A stretch of 63,304 nt of DNA from Crocinitomix algicola (GTDB lineage: Bacteria; Bacteroidota; Bacteroidia; Flavobacteriales_D; Crocinitomicaceae), in NCBI RefSeq assembly GCF_001661595.2, contig NZ_LYPF02000029.1, forward strand, positions 1-63,304, in the 5' to 3' direction. A model generated the notes under the pieces. The model ran no database searches, was not told where the DNA came from, and worked only from the letters and a program-made list of their open reading frames with translations. The position numbers and the translations under genes are program-made. Below are positions 55,552-63,304 of this stretch, piece after piece. Position 1 is the stretch's first letter. Each line of letters opens with the position of its first letter.

Positions 55552-56813
55552 TTGGTGTTTTCAGTTGTAGGTTTATTGTTATTCATTTGATCTAGCCAAA
55601 CCGTGGAAATAAACATGAAAAATACTATACCCCATTGACGTTCTAGGACTGATTCAAACAAACAAGCAAATGAAAAAAGTGCGATAATGGCAAGTAAGGA
55701 AAAATTATTTGACTTAAACCCCAAGTATCCCCAATAAAACAAAGAAGCAATCAAAAATAAACCACCTATAATTCCAATTGCAATAGACGTTTGCAGGTAT
55801 TGGCAATGCGGGTTTAGTTGACGTTCCGCATAAACATCCATCCCTTTATCGCGATAAGTTTGCATTAAAACGTCTCTCATATCCCCTGTTCCTACGCCGA
55901 ATGGATGCTTTTTTATAACTTCGGTACTTGTCATCCAAATTAGAATTCGTGAATCAATACTATTAATTTCATTTTTGGTTTTCTCGAAAAACTCTTCTGG
56001 GTTATTGAAATAGGAAGTCAGCTTTTCTTTCACTCCTTCATAGTCTGATTTTAAAAATGGCAAGGAATTAAAACTAATTAAAATTACACCCAATAAGCCA
56101 AGCGATCCGAACAAAGCAAGTTTATATTTTTTTCTTTGAATAGTATGTGCTAAAATAAGTACTGCGATCATGCCGATAAATCCAATCCACGGTCCTAATG
56201 AATAAAAGCGGTAAACCATGAAGAGTAGAACAAATGAAACAAATACCATCCCTATTTTACTCCATATTCCAGCGCTTATAAATGAAAAATTATACCACAT
56301 TAAAACAATTGCTGAAATCATGTAAAGCGCAAGGTAAGTTGGGTGCATATTAAATGCTAAACGCACCCCTTGATAACATTGGGGATAACCAAATTCTTGA
56401 AAACAAATATTAGCATAATAATAGCAGCAAGGAATGGCAACTAAGCAGCCTAAAACAAGGCTAAATGAAATTAATTTAAGTGGTAAACCTGAGCTTCGTT
56501 TGGTACTTCCGTATATCAAAGGAAATAAGAAAAAGGTCATTCTAGTTTCTATATCATGTCCGCCATAATTAAAATTAGAAGTAAAAAAGAGACCAATTAA
56601 ATAAAGACCAAACAAAATAGGCATTGGCCAATATTTTTTCTCAGGTAACTTTATTCCCACTTTAACCCAACTAAAAATAGCCACTAAACCAGACAAAAGA
56701 ATGAGTAGTACAACTACCTTTTGATTTAAAGGCAAGAAAAAGGCTATAAGTGCCGCCAAAACACCCAAAAAGCCCTCAAAATTTTTCTCTATTTTATTTC
56801 CAAATATTAACAC
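55548..56813 (-). CDS. O-antigen ligase/polymerase (Wzy/WaaL-like) membrane protein
   Basis: 421 residues with about ten transmembrane helices and a large periplasmic loop containing 'DSRILIWMTSTEVIKKHPFGVGTGD', split here by 'EVIK', then 'HCQYLQTSIAIGIIGGLFLI', the usual O-antigen ligase/polymerase pattern. The start is a GTG at 56813; no in-frame ATG is close. It would polymerise or ligate glycan on the periplasmic face. First gene of the cluster, transcribed out of an intergenic island. Confidence 0.88.
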   Translation of the reverse strand: MLIFGNKIEKNFEGFLGVLAALIAFFLPLNQKVVVLLILLSGLVAIFSWVKVGIKLPEKKYWPMPILFGLYLIGLFFTSNFNYGGHDIETRMTFFLFPLIYGSTKRSSGLPLKLISFSLVLGCLVAIPCCYYYANICFQEFGYPQCYQGVRLAFNMHPTYLALYMISAIVLMWYNFSFISAGIWSKIGMVFVSFVLLFMVYRFYSLGPWIGFIGMIAVLILAHTIQRKKYKLALFGSLGLLGVILISFNSLPFLKSDYEGVKEKLTSYFNNPEEFFEKTKNEINSIDSRILIWMTSTEVIKKHPFGVGTGDMRDVLMQTYRDKGMDVYAERQLNPHCQYLQTSIAIGIIGGLFLIASLFYWGYLGFKSNNFSLLAIIALFSFACLFESVLERQWGIVFFMFISTVWLDQMNNNKPTTENTK

Positions 56814-56943
56814 GGGGGTAAAAATAAGCTATATCAGCGGAACTAACGAATTAAAATTGGATTCGTGGGAATAATTCCTTCAGTTTTGATGACTATCGAA
56901 ATTCAAATTGGCCTTTTGAAACAGTCGTAATAAATGGAATATG

Positions 56944-56964
56944 TAGTTGTCCGTAATTGTACCA
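56944..56964 (+). repeat. Short interspersed motif, copy 12
   Basis: AGTTGTCCGTAATTGTACCA preceded by T. Paired with copy 13, 80 bp downstream. Confidence 0.82.
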
Positions 56965-57023
56965 CTAAATTTTTTGACGATTGAATCTATGAAGTTTGAG
57001 TGTACTTATAGTATGGTAACTAA

Positions 57024-57044
57024 TGGTTATCCGCAAAGATACCA
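57024..57044 (+). repeat. Short interspersed motif, copy 13
   Basis: GGTTATCCGCAAAGATACCA preceded by T. It lies 35 bp upstream of RNA element E. Confidence 0.82.
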
Positions 57045-57079
57045 CTATATGTAAAATGGTATTTTATTTTAAAATCTGC

Positions 57080-57200
57080 GCGTTAGGGATTGGAGCAATT
57101 GTTTGAGCTCTTTGTCCGTCCGTCTGAGACGGACGGAGGAACAAAAGCGAGTGTGTAAAGCCCGCCCCATTCGAAAAGCAATTTCGAATGGGGAACGCCC
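57080..57200 (+). ncRNA. Structured RNA element, copy E
   Basis: A 121-nt copy, the shortest. It starts GCGTTAGGGATTGGAGCAAT and ends GGGGAACGCCC. Hairpin 1 is a perfect 9-bp stem, CCGTCCGTC/GACGGACGG, with a 3-nt loop. The block AAGCGAGTGTGTAAAGCCCG follows. Hairpin 2 is a perfect 12-bp stem, CCCCATTCGAAA/TTTCGAATGGGG. Confidence 0.8.
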
Positions 57201-57372
57201 TACAAAACCCATCGAACGCATCAAAACTACCCTTACAGACTCACAAACAATCACTTACAAATATTTTTCTTTTTCTCTTCCTGTAAAACCCTTATTAAAT
57301 TTCCGAATTAATTTTCGGGATTTATAGGAGTGTGATAGTGATTTCTCTATCTTTATTAGAAAATAATTCGTT

Positions 57373-58452
57373 TTGAAAAAAATTATACTCATTCTTTTTG
57401 TTTTTGTGAGTTGTGTCAGTATCTCACAAGAAAATCAGCTGAAGTTAGATTATGCAACATTTGAAAAGTTTTCTGCTTTACCCCTTCATTGCATTCCAAC
57501 AGAGTATCCTTATAAATTAGGGCAAGTTATTTCAAGCGACGAAGACTTACGTTCACCAAGGGATTTACACCCTATTTTTTATGGTTGTTTTGATTGGCAC
57601 TCGGCCGTTCATGGCCATTGGTTATTGGCAAAAGCTAAATCAAAATTTCCGGATTCGGACTTGAGTAAAAGGATTACCGCATTATTCAACAAACAATTTA
57701 CAACCCAAAAAGTAAAGCGAGAATTGGATTATTTTGGAACCAAACTTAACGAATCTTTTGAACGAACATACGGTTGGGCCTGGTTGTTAAAATTACACGC
57801 AGAACTAAAGGCACTCCCTGAAAACAGCACGCATAAATGGAGTGATAAACTTCAACCACTTACGGACCATATTGTTAAGCTTTATATCGATTTTTTACCA
57901 AAGTTACTCTATCCGATTCGGGTTGGTGAGCACACAAATTCGGCATTTGGACTTTCTTTAGCACTCGATTATTCAAGATCTGTAAAGAATGAAAAATTTG
58001 AAAGTGCCATTATCGAAAGAGCCAAGTTTTTTTATCTACAAGACCAACATTGCCCATTGAGTTGGGAACCTAGTGGGTATGATTTTATTTCACCATGCTT
58101 ACAGGAGGCTGAATTAATGTCAAAAGTTTTACCTCAATCAGATTTCAGAAGTTGGTTAGCAGGTTTTTTACCACAAGTATTTGAAGGCAATTTTAATTTA
58201 AAACCGGGTAAAGTTGCGGACAGAACAGATGGTAAGCTCGTTCATTTAGATGGATTAAATTTTTCAAGGGCATGGTGTTTTTATACCATTGCAAAGAAAC
58301 TTCCTGAACTAAGGGAAAATTTCATTCAACTAGGAGACACTCATCTTTTGGCATCAATGAACCAGGTTGCCGAAAGTGACTATATGGGGAGTCATTGGTT
58401 GGCAAGCTTTTTAATCTATGCTTTAGAACGAAGAGAGGTTTTAATGAATTGA
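57373..58452 (+). CDS. DUF2891 family protein, likely secreted or lipidated
   Basis: 359 residues, apparently from a TTG start at 57373, because the signal peptide (K-K-I-I-L-I-L-F-V-F-V-S-C) begins immediately and no ATG is near. The Cys could be lipidated. The 'RDLHPIFYGCFDWHSAVHGHWLL' region (in two parts around 'CFDW') and 'FERTYGWAWLLKLHAEL' are DUF2891 hallmarks, a helical family with conserved His, Asp and Trp, possibly an alpha/alpha toroid. Function unknown. Convergent with the next gene. Confidence 0.8.
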   Translation: MKKIILILFVFVSCVSISQENQLKLDYATFEKFSALPLHCIPTEYPYKLGQVISSDEDLRSPRDLHPIFYGCFDWHSAVHGHWLLAKAKSKFPDSDLSKRITALFNKQFTTQKVKRELDYFGTKLNESFERTYGWAWLLKLHAELKALPENSTHKWSDKLQPLTDHIVKLYIDFLPKLLYPIRVGEHTNSAFGLSLALDYSRSVKNEKFESAIIERAKFFYLQDQHCPLSWEPSGYDFISPCLQEAELMSKVLPQSDFRSWLAGFLPQVFEGNFNLKPGKVADRTDGKLVHLDGLNFSRAWCFYTIAKKLPELRENFIQLGDTHLLASMNQVAESDYMGSHWLASFLIYALERREVLMN

Positions 58453-58453
58453 T

Positions 58454-59338
58454 TTAGTGAATACCATTTGGCATTTCGACAGAACGTTCAACATTTTCTG
58501 AAAAACCATCCGGAATTAAGGACATAACATGCAAGTATTCTTTTACTATTGGATGATTTTTTGATTGATCATCGATAATTATGATTTGTCCTTTATCATC
58601 AGAAGATTCTGGTTCGAAATAAGTAAACGATTTCAATTCTCTATCTTTTACATGAAACACCACTGTTTTTTTCGCCTCTCTCATTTCACCAAATGTTACA
58701 TCGGAGGGAAAAACCTCTAAAGAAGATAAACAACCCTTTTGATAGGCATACTTAATCAAATACTCTTCGGGTTTTCCATCCTGAGTTAATTGAAATTGTT
58801 TACGTGCCTTTATTAATAGTGTATCTGCGTTAAAAGTTACACTGCTTACAAATTGGTTATTTTCATCATACTCAAAATCAGTCCAATCAAATAACTGATC
58901 AGAGGTGTTAAATCGTTCAACTTTTGTTTGCATCCCATTTTTATAGGAATAACGATTTGAAATAAAAAGTAACCCACCGGTATTGTACCCTCGAACTCTT
59001 AAAAGTTGTCCAAAATCATCATATTCATAATCATAAGTATATTTTGAAACGAACGTACCACGCTGCGTAGTGGACTCTAATAAATGACCAAATTCGTTGT
59101 AAACAGAATATATTTCGCCTGCGTTGCCTTTAAACTTTAGAAGTTTCACGCTATCATTCTCATGATATTGAAATAATGAAACACCTACCTCTTTTTTTGT
59201 TTCATCATAAAAAGTAATTTTCGCAGGTTGTTTTTTAGCATTAAACAAGGTATCTGAATAGGACGTTTCAAAAGGATTGTATTGGGTGAAAGCCATCCCA
59301 TTAAATAACAACAACACGAATAAGGCAAACTGCTTCAT
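58454..59338 (-). CDS. Secreted YD-repeat-like protein
   Basis: 294 residues. The signal peptide ends near 'MAFTQ'. The body is a series of short strand repeats with Tyr-Asp or Tyr-Glu turns ('YSVYNEFGHLLESTTQRGTF', 'YEYDDFGQLLRVRGYNTGGL', 'FEYDENNQFVSSVTF'), as in RHS/YD-repeat or YwqK-like proteins. It is far too short for an RHS toxin cage. Function unknown. Stop codon is next to that of the DUF2891 gene. Confidence 0.65.
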   Translation of the reverse strand: MKQFALFVLLLFNGMAFTQYNPFETSYSDTLFNAKKQPAKITFYDETKKEVGVSLFQYHENDSVKLLKFKGNAGEIYSVYNEFGHLLESTTQRGTFVSKYTYDYEYDDFGQLLRVRGYNTGGLLFISNRYSYKNGMQTKVERFNTSDQLFDWTDFEYDENNQFVSSVTFNADTLLIKARKQFQLTQDGKPEEYLIKYAYQKGCLSSLEVFPSDVTFGEMREAKKTVVFHVKDRELKSFTYFEPESSDDKGQIIIIDDQSKNHPIVKEYLHVMSLIPDGFSENVERSVEMPNGIH

Positions 59339-59693
59339 ATTTCAAAAATAAGAAAACACATTAGTTAAACGGCATTTATAAACGTTGAATCTACAAACGG
59401 TAGTTCTTATTTGATAAAAGGTATTTTGACAATAACCGTTCTTAAACACCATTTAGTTTTTGCGATTCCTTGACAAGATTAATGCCAAAAAATAATGGCA
59501 AAATTCTCATACAAAAAATTGATTAGCTTAAAGAATATACTGATTTTTTTAAATAATGTTCGCATTTTAACGTTTAAATATCAAATTTTTAACCAAACAA
59601 CCTATTTTCGGTTACCTATTAAAGGACAAGACATTAATTAAAACCCAGCGCTTATATCAACAAAATTACTTCATTCACTTAATCTATTTAGAC
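59339..59693. other. 355-bp divergent intergenic region
   Basis: AT-rich. Apart from a small inverted repeat (GCCA and TGGC arms around AAAAAATAA, near 59483-59499) and TATTTTTG on the minus strand just before the start at 59338, nothing was recognised. No short motif or RNA element. Confidence 0.6.
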
Positions 59694-62270
59694 ATGAAAA
59701 GTTCATTTTTGTTTTTGTTGATTTTCACATCTTTACCCACATCTTTTGCCTTTAAAACAAGCGACCTACAATCCATAAAAGGAAGAGAGCAGGAAGTTAC
59801 AATACTCGACCTATCTAATCAAGCCCTCATTTCAATTCCAGAAGAAGTTTTAATGTGCAAAAATCTTGTAGAATTAGACGTATCCATGAACGGCATAGTT
59901 GAACTACCCATAGGTTTGGCAAAGCAGAAGAATTTAAAAATTTTAAACTTATCTGACAATGTTGGAGTAAGTATAACTGATTTAGACCATTTATTTGAAG
60001 CAGCTACATTTCAACTCACTGAGTTGTATCTCAACAATTGTGAATTAGGTTTTTTACCCCAGAACATTGGTCGCCAAAAAAACATTACTCGACTAGATGT
60101 GCAAGGGAATAAATTAAATAATTTGCCCTATCCAATTGTTCAGCTGGTTAAACTGGAGTATGTTGATTTATCGAATAATTTGATAACGGATATCAGTTGG
60201 CAAGTGAATCAATGGTGGCACTTACGATCGTTGGATGTTTCCGAAAATCCCAAATTAAAAACGGATGAATTGATATTTAGTCTGTCTGTGAAAGATCAAA
60301 TGGATTTTTTAGCGCTTAGCCATTTAAAAACATTACCCGTCGAATTTAAGCACCTAAATATTCATCATCTTTCAATAAGCAGGTCCACCTTAAAAACATT
60401 TCCACGCGTAGAAACCTCCACTGTAATAGAAAAACTTAGTTTTAACTATTGTCAATTTGAACAACCCGAAAAAACCGCTGAAATAATAGACAAATATGTT
60501 CATCCCCGTTATTTAAACTTGGACCATTCGAATTATTCGACCTTAAAAGCATTTTCTCTTATTGATGTTGATTCCATCAGTATAAAAAACAATGCACTTA
60601 CTAATTTAGATCCATTATTGGAAAAAAAAGAGCTAAAATGGTTGGATTGTAGAGCGAATAAAATCTCGATTGAAAACATAAAAAAATTTTCAAGTATAAA
60701 ACCTAATGTAGCCTTACTTTATAATGAACCCATTGAGGAGAAAATCGGCATTAACCCTCCTTTACCTTCACTTGTTCCTCAACCAACAACGAAAACATTC
60801 TCTTCATTAGAAAGTAATTTGTTGAGTATTGGTAGCTCTTCCATCACTGTTCCAAAAGAAGCTTTTATTGATAAAGACGGAAAAATTTATCGAGGTGAGG
60901 TTAAAATTGAGTATACTGAATTTATGGAGCCCGTTTCGATTTTATTGTCTGGAATAACCATGACATCAGATTCGGCTCGTGAAAACCTGTTCTTTTCATC
61001 AGGAGGAATGATTAACCTTGAGGCGTATGATCAAACCGGCAACCCACTTAAACTAAACGAAGATAAAACCATCGAAGTTAACATGATGAGTCCTAGTGCA
61101 AATACCGCCATGAATTTATATCAATTAAATGAAAATGGCAATTGGGAATACAATAAAAAGGACCTTGTAAACGAACCGTTTAAAATTGATCTTTCTAAAA
61201 TAGACTCTGCAGCGAATGCAGCGTTTTTAAACTTCAACAGAACGAAAATTCAAGTTGTTTCTAACCGTATAATTCCACATGTTAAAGGTAACAGTGAACA
61301 CCGTTCGCTTGAACTCACCTTTTCACGATTAATTACATTACCGAAATTAAAGAGCATTCGAACAGAAAAGAGAAAAATAACCGTTCGTAAACCCGAATTT
61401 GCAAGCAAATTTCTTGCATCACAAAAATACATTATCGATGGGAATTCAGATAGTATACAGTTCTATAAAGATTGGATAAAAAGGGTAAGCAAAGGGTTGA
61501 AAAAAAAATACAATCACTATAAGATGCGTCCCATGTCTAAAAAATATTTTGATGGACTCAATGTTATTCAAAACTTAAACATTCAGCATTCGGAAAAACA
61601 CGATCGTTTATATTTAAATTTTTTATATGAAGATTCAATAGTAAACATTCCCGTTACTTTGGCAACAAAAGCGGATGACATTAAAAGGAGAATTAAAAGT
61701 TTTAAATCATTTTCCAAACGTTACCGGTTTTACCAAAAGAAGGACGAAGCATTAAAAAGAAAAAGGAATCGTAAACTAAAACGCATCATCAAGCAACAGG
61801 AAATTGAAATTAAAAAATTGGCTCGAAAACTTGAAGAGCAAAGACAAAAACTCATTTTTGAGAACAAGGAACTTTTAAACAGCTCTGTAAATCAAACCAG
61901 TGTCCAACGAATATTTTCAATTACCGGTCTTGGTATTTGGAATTGTGATGTTCGATCTAGAATGGAGAGACCAACTGTAATTGCCAATAATTTCATTGGA
62001 GATGATGGTGTAGAAATTGAGGGTAAACCTACACAAATTAGTGTGCTTGATTTTGACAAGAATGGCGTAATTACGTTTAATAATTCATCCGCCTTTTTTG
62101 ATGCAGCATCAAAAAAAGTTGCCATCATGGTTTTTTTTAAAAATGATATGATTGGCATTCACAAATCGTGGAGTGCGCATAAAACAAACCCTAAAAAAAT
62201 AACGCTTGAAACATTTAATTCTAAAGCGATAACTGGTGATCAACTTATGGCCATGATTTATACCGAATGA
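59694..62270 (+). CDS. Secreted leucine-rich-repeat protein with beta domain and coiled coil
   Basis: 858 residues. The signal peptide ends near 'SFAF'. Residues ~30-330 are leucine-rich repeats ('LDVSMNGIVELPIGLAKQKN', 'LYLNNCELGFLPQNIGRQKN', 'LDVQGNKLNNLPYPIVQLVK'). Residues ~370-480 form a beta domain ('ITVPKEAFIDKDGKIYRGEV', 'YTEFMEPVSILLSGITM') that occurs in other Bacteroidota surface proteins. A very basic helical stretch at ~680-730 ('KRKRNRKLKRIIKQQ') is a likely coiled coil. The C-terminal part is unassigned and has no clear T9SS sorting domain. It overlaps the next gene by 4 nt (ATGA). Confidence 0.8.
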   Translation: MKSSFLFLLIFTSLPTSFAFKTSDLQSIKGREQEVTILDLSNQALISIPEEVLMCKNLVELDVSMNGIVELPIGLAKQKNLKILNLSDNVGVSITDLDHLFEAATFQLTELYLNNCELGFLPQNIGRQKNITRLDVQGNKLNNLPYPIVQLVKLEYVDLSNNLITDISWQVNQWWHLRSLDVSENPKLKTDELIFSLSVKDQMDFLALSHLKTLPVEFKHLNIHHLSISRSTLKTFPRVETSTVIEKLSFNYCQFEQPEKTAEIIDKYVHPRYLNLDHSNYSTLKAFSLIDVDSISIKNNALTNLDPLLEKKELKWLDCRANKISIENIKKFSSIKPNVALLYNEPIEEKIGINPPLPSLVPQPTTKTFSSLESNLLSIGSSSITVPKEAFIDKDGKIYRGEVKIEYTEFMEPVSILLSGITMTSDSARENLFFSSGGMINLEAYDQTGNPLKLNEDKTIEVNMMSPSANTAMNLYQLNENGNWEYNKKDLVNEPFKIDLSKIDSAANAAFLNFNRTKIQVVSNRIIPHVKGNSEHRSLELTFSRLITLPKLKSIRTEKRKITVRKPEFASKFLASQKYIIDGNSDSIQFYKDWIKRVSKGLKKKYNHYKMRPMSKKYFDGLNVIQNLNIQHSEKHDRLYLNFLYEDSIVNIPVTLATKADDIKRRIKSFKSFSKRYRFYQKKDEALKRKRNRKLKRIIKQQEIEIKKLARKLEEQRQKLIFENKELLNSSVNQTSVQRIFSITGLGIWNCDVRSRMERPTVIANNFIGDDGVEIEGKPTQISVLDFDKNGVITFNNSSAFFDAASKKVAIMVFFKNDMIGIHKSWSAHKTNPKKITLETFNSKAITGDQLMAMIYTE

Positions 62271-63052
62271 AAATAAATTCGACCATACTAATTTTACTTT
62301 TTGCTTTTAATGCTCGAGGGCAGAATAAGGTGTTTTTTGACCAACTGGATCGAACGGAGCGAAATGAGATTGTTTCACGAGTTCCAAATCGTTCGAAATT
62401 GTCTATTGTTGATTTTGATAAGAAAAATTATGCGTCCATTATAGTACACCAAATAAATGCGTATCGAAAAAAACGTGGGAGAAAAATATTTGAACAAGAC
62501 AGTGTTTTCAACCAAGTATGCAATACTTCAGTGAAACATTTACCGCGAAGTTTTTTTAAAGACAAAAAGAAAAGAAAAAAGTTAATACGGTATGTAGAAC
62601 GATCAATTAAGTATTTGAAAGGCGACTATAGGGTGTTCAATGCAATTATCTTTCAAGTAAACCTAACGAACCTAAAAAAACATCAAAATTTCCATTATTT
62701 AAGCAAAGATCAAAGTACAGAATTAAAACTTTTCTTTGGAAAAAGAATGAAGTTAGAAGACCTCAAAAACCCAAAAAAGAAAAAGCCAGAACCTGTTAAA
62801 GCAATAACAGAATTAGACTTTACGAAAGCCGTTATTACCAAAATTCAAAGCCAGAATACTATTTACAATTTACTTGCAAAAAATTTTTCTCATATCGGAT
62901 TGTATGTAAAAGTTGATGAATATTCGCTGCATCGAAAAAAAATTCCAACAGCATTTGCTATGGTTATAATTGGAGGCAAGCAGACTCAAGAATACAGTGT
63001 CCCCAAAGTTGAACAGAAGCAAGATGAAGACCCAACGATTATTTTAAAATAA
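62267..63052 (+). CDS. Secreted protein with degenerate CAP-like fold
   Basis: 261 residues. The signal peptide ends at 'NARGQ'. 'IIVHQINAYRKKRGRKIFEQ' near residue 58 resembles the opening helix of CAP/SCP domains, and 'HIGLYVKVDEYSLHRKK...TAFAMVIIGGKQ' resembles their closing strands, but the catalytic-site His and Glu pattern is not clear. The middle is Lys-rich. It is translationally coupled to the leucine-rich-repeat gene, so the two proteins may act together outside the cytoplasm. Family assignment is tentative. Confidence 0.6.
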   Translation: MKINSTILILLFAFNARGQNKVFFDQLDRTERNEIVSRVPNRSKLSIVDFDKKNYASIIVHQINAYRKKRGRKIFEQDSVFNQVCNTSVKHLPRSFFKDKKKRKKLIRYVERSIKYLKGDYRVFNAIIFQVNLTNLKKHQNFHYLSKDQSTELKLFFGKRMKLEDLKNPKKKKPEPVKAITELDFTKAVITKIQSQNTIYNLLAKNFSHIGLYVKVDEYSLHRKKIPTAFAMVIIGGKQTQEYSVPKVEQKQDEDPTIILK

Positions 63053-63199
63053 TTTCAAATTAGTATTCATTTTAATGAGGATAAAGCAGGTTTAAAGATT
63101 GACAATTTTTTGAGTTAAATCGATCTTTCTATAGATTAGATTGACTTATAAGAGTGCTACATCAACCATATTAATAGAATGCGATAAATGTTTATTATA

Positions 63200-63220
63200 T
63201 GGTTGTCCGCAATCGTACCA
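63200..63220 (+). repeat. Short interspersed motif, copy 14
   Basis: GGTTGTCCGCAATCGTACCA preceded by T: the consensus form. Paired with copy 15, 78 bp downstream. Confidence 0.9.
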
Positions 63221-63277
63221 CAAGAATATTTTTAGTAATAATCTGATGAATTGTTCAACATGTCAAGTCCAATATTA

Positions 63278-63298
63278 TGGTTATCCGCAATCATACCA
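63278..63298 (+). repeat. Short interspersed motif, copy 15
   Basis: GGTTATCCGCAATCATACCA preceded by T. It lies at the window end. In three other islands a plus pair or triplet is followed by an RNA element within 28-35 bp. Confidence 0.88.
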
Positions 63299-63304
63299 CA
63301 AAAT

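Larger units (their letters stand above)
56814..57372. other. 559-bp intergenic island between divergent genes
   Basis: Contains two plus-oriented short motifs (56944, 57024; 80 bp apart) followed by RNA element E (57080-57200). The remaining 170 bp before the DUF2891 gene shows no clear promoter or ORF. Confidence 0.8.

Noticed and set aside
57069-57327. Short ORFs across RNA element E (and similar at 12252-12470)
   Set aside because: They translate the RNA element in either direction and share only its repeat sequence.

Overview
The window is AT-rich chromosomal DNA from a member of the Bacteroidota, most likely Flavobacteriales and perhaps close to Crocinitomicaceae. The evidence is a complete gldK-gldL-gldM-gldN type IX secretion (T9SS) and gliding locus with a PorP/SprF gene, secreted proteins with T9SS C-terminal sorting domains, promoters of the Bacteroidota form TTG-N16-19-TAnnTTTG, and the gene order miaB - sigma-54 activator - lptE - secG - groES - groEL. 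Nearly all of it is core-genome content. No tRNA, rRNA, CRISPR array or intact mobile element was seen.

Layout. 0.1-8.6 kb: a three-gene set (dihaem cytochrome, DUF5777 barrel, CxxCH sorting-domain protein), recG, a DUF4956 / VTC polyphosphate polymerase pair, and cytidine deaminase. 8.7-18.9 kb: pyruvate dehydrogenase E1 alpha and E2, an OmpA-like protein, fabD, an SPFH protein, a secreted endonuclease-like protein, gmhA, a LapA-like protein and yifB/comM. 19-26 kb: a transposase-derived gene that seems to lack its catalytic acids, a universal stress protein, dnaJ-grpE, lnt and an acyltransferase-3 protein. 26-41 kb, minus strand: topA, an arginase-like protein, porP/sprF, gldK, gldL, gldM, gldN, then a second gldN and a second gldM in mirrored order, then an ABC-F ATPase. 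41.5-48.3 kb: miaB to groEL. 48.6-57 kb: a large T9SS cargo protein, a single-domain response regulator and a four-gene surface-polysaccharide cluster. 57-63 kb: a DUF2891 protein, a secreted repeat protein, and a coupled leucine-rich-repeat / CAP-like pair.

The most unusual content is between genes. A 20-21 bp motif (GGTTGTCCGCAATCGTACCA and variants) occurs 15 times plus two degenerate copies, always at gene borders and often in same-strand pairs 78-80 or 113-128 bp apart. A second repeat of 121-145 nt occurs five times, with three conserved blocks separated by two hairpins whose stem sequences differ between copies while base pairing is kept. That covariation marks a structured RNA. Four of the five RNA copies lie within 200 bp of the short motif, forming mosaic intergenic islands. 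One short-motif copy supplies the last codons and leads straight into the stop codon of the transposase-derived gene. Two others overlap the -33 box of predicted promoters. A link between the transposase-derived protein, the motif and the RNA is inference only.

The gld locus is the main functional unit. GldL and GldM form the proton-driven inner-membrane motor, GldK and GldN the periplasmic ring, and PorP/SprF is an outer-membrane partner. The sorting-domain proteins at 110-964 and 48589-51789 are its likely cargo. Three hairpins between gldM, gldN, gldN2 and gldM2 suggest graded expression along the locus.
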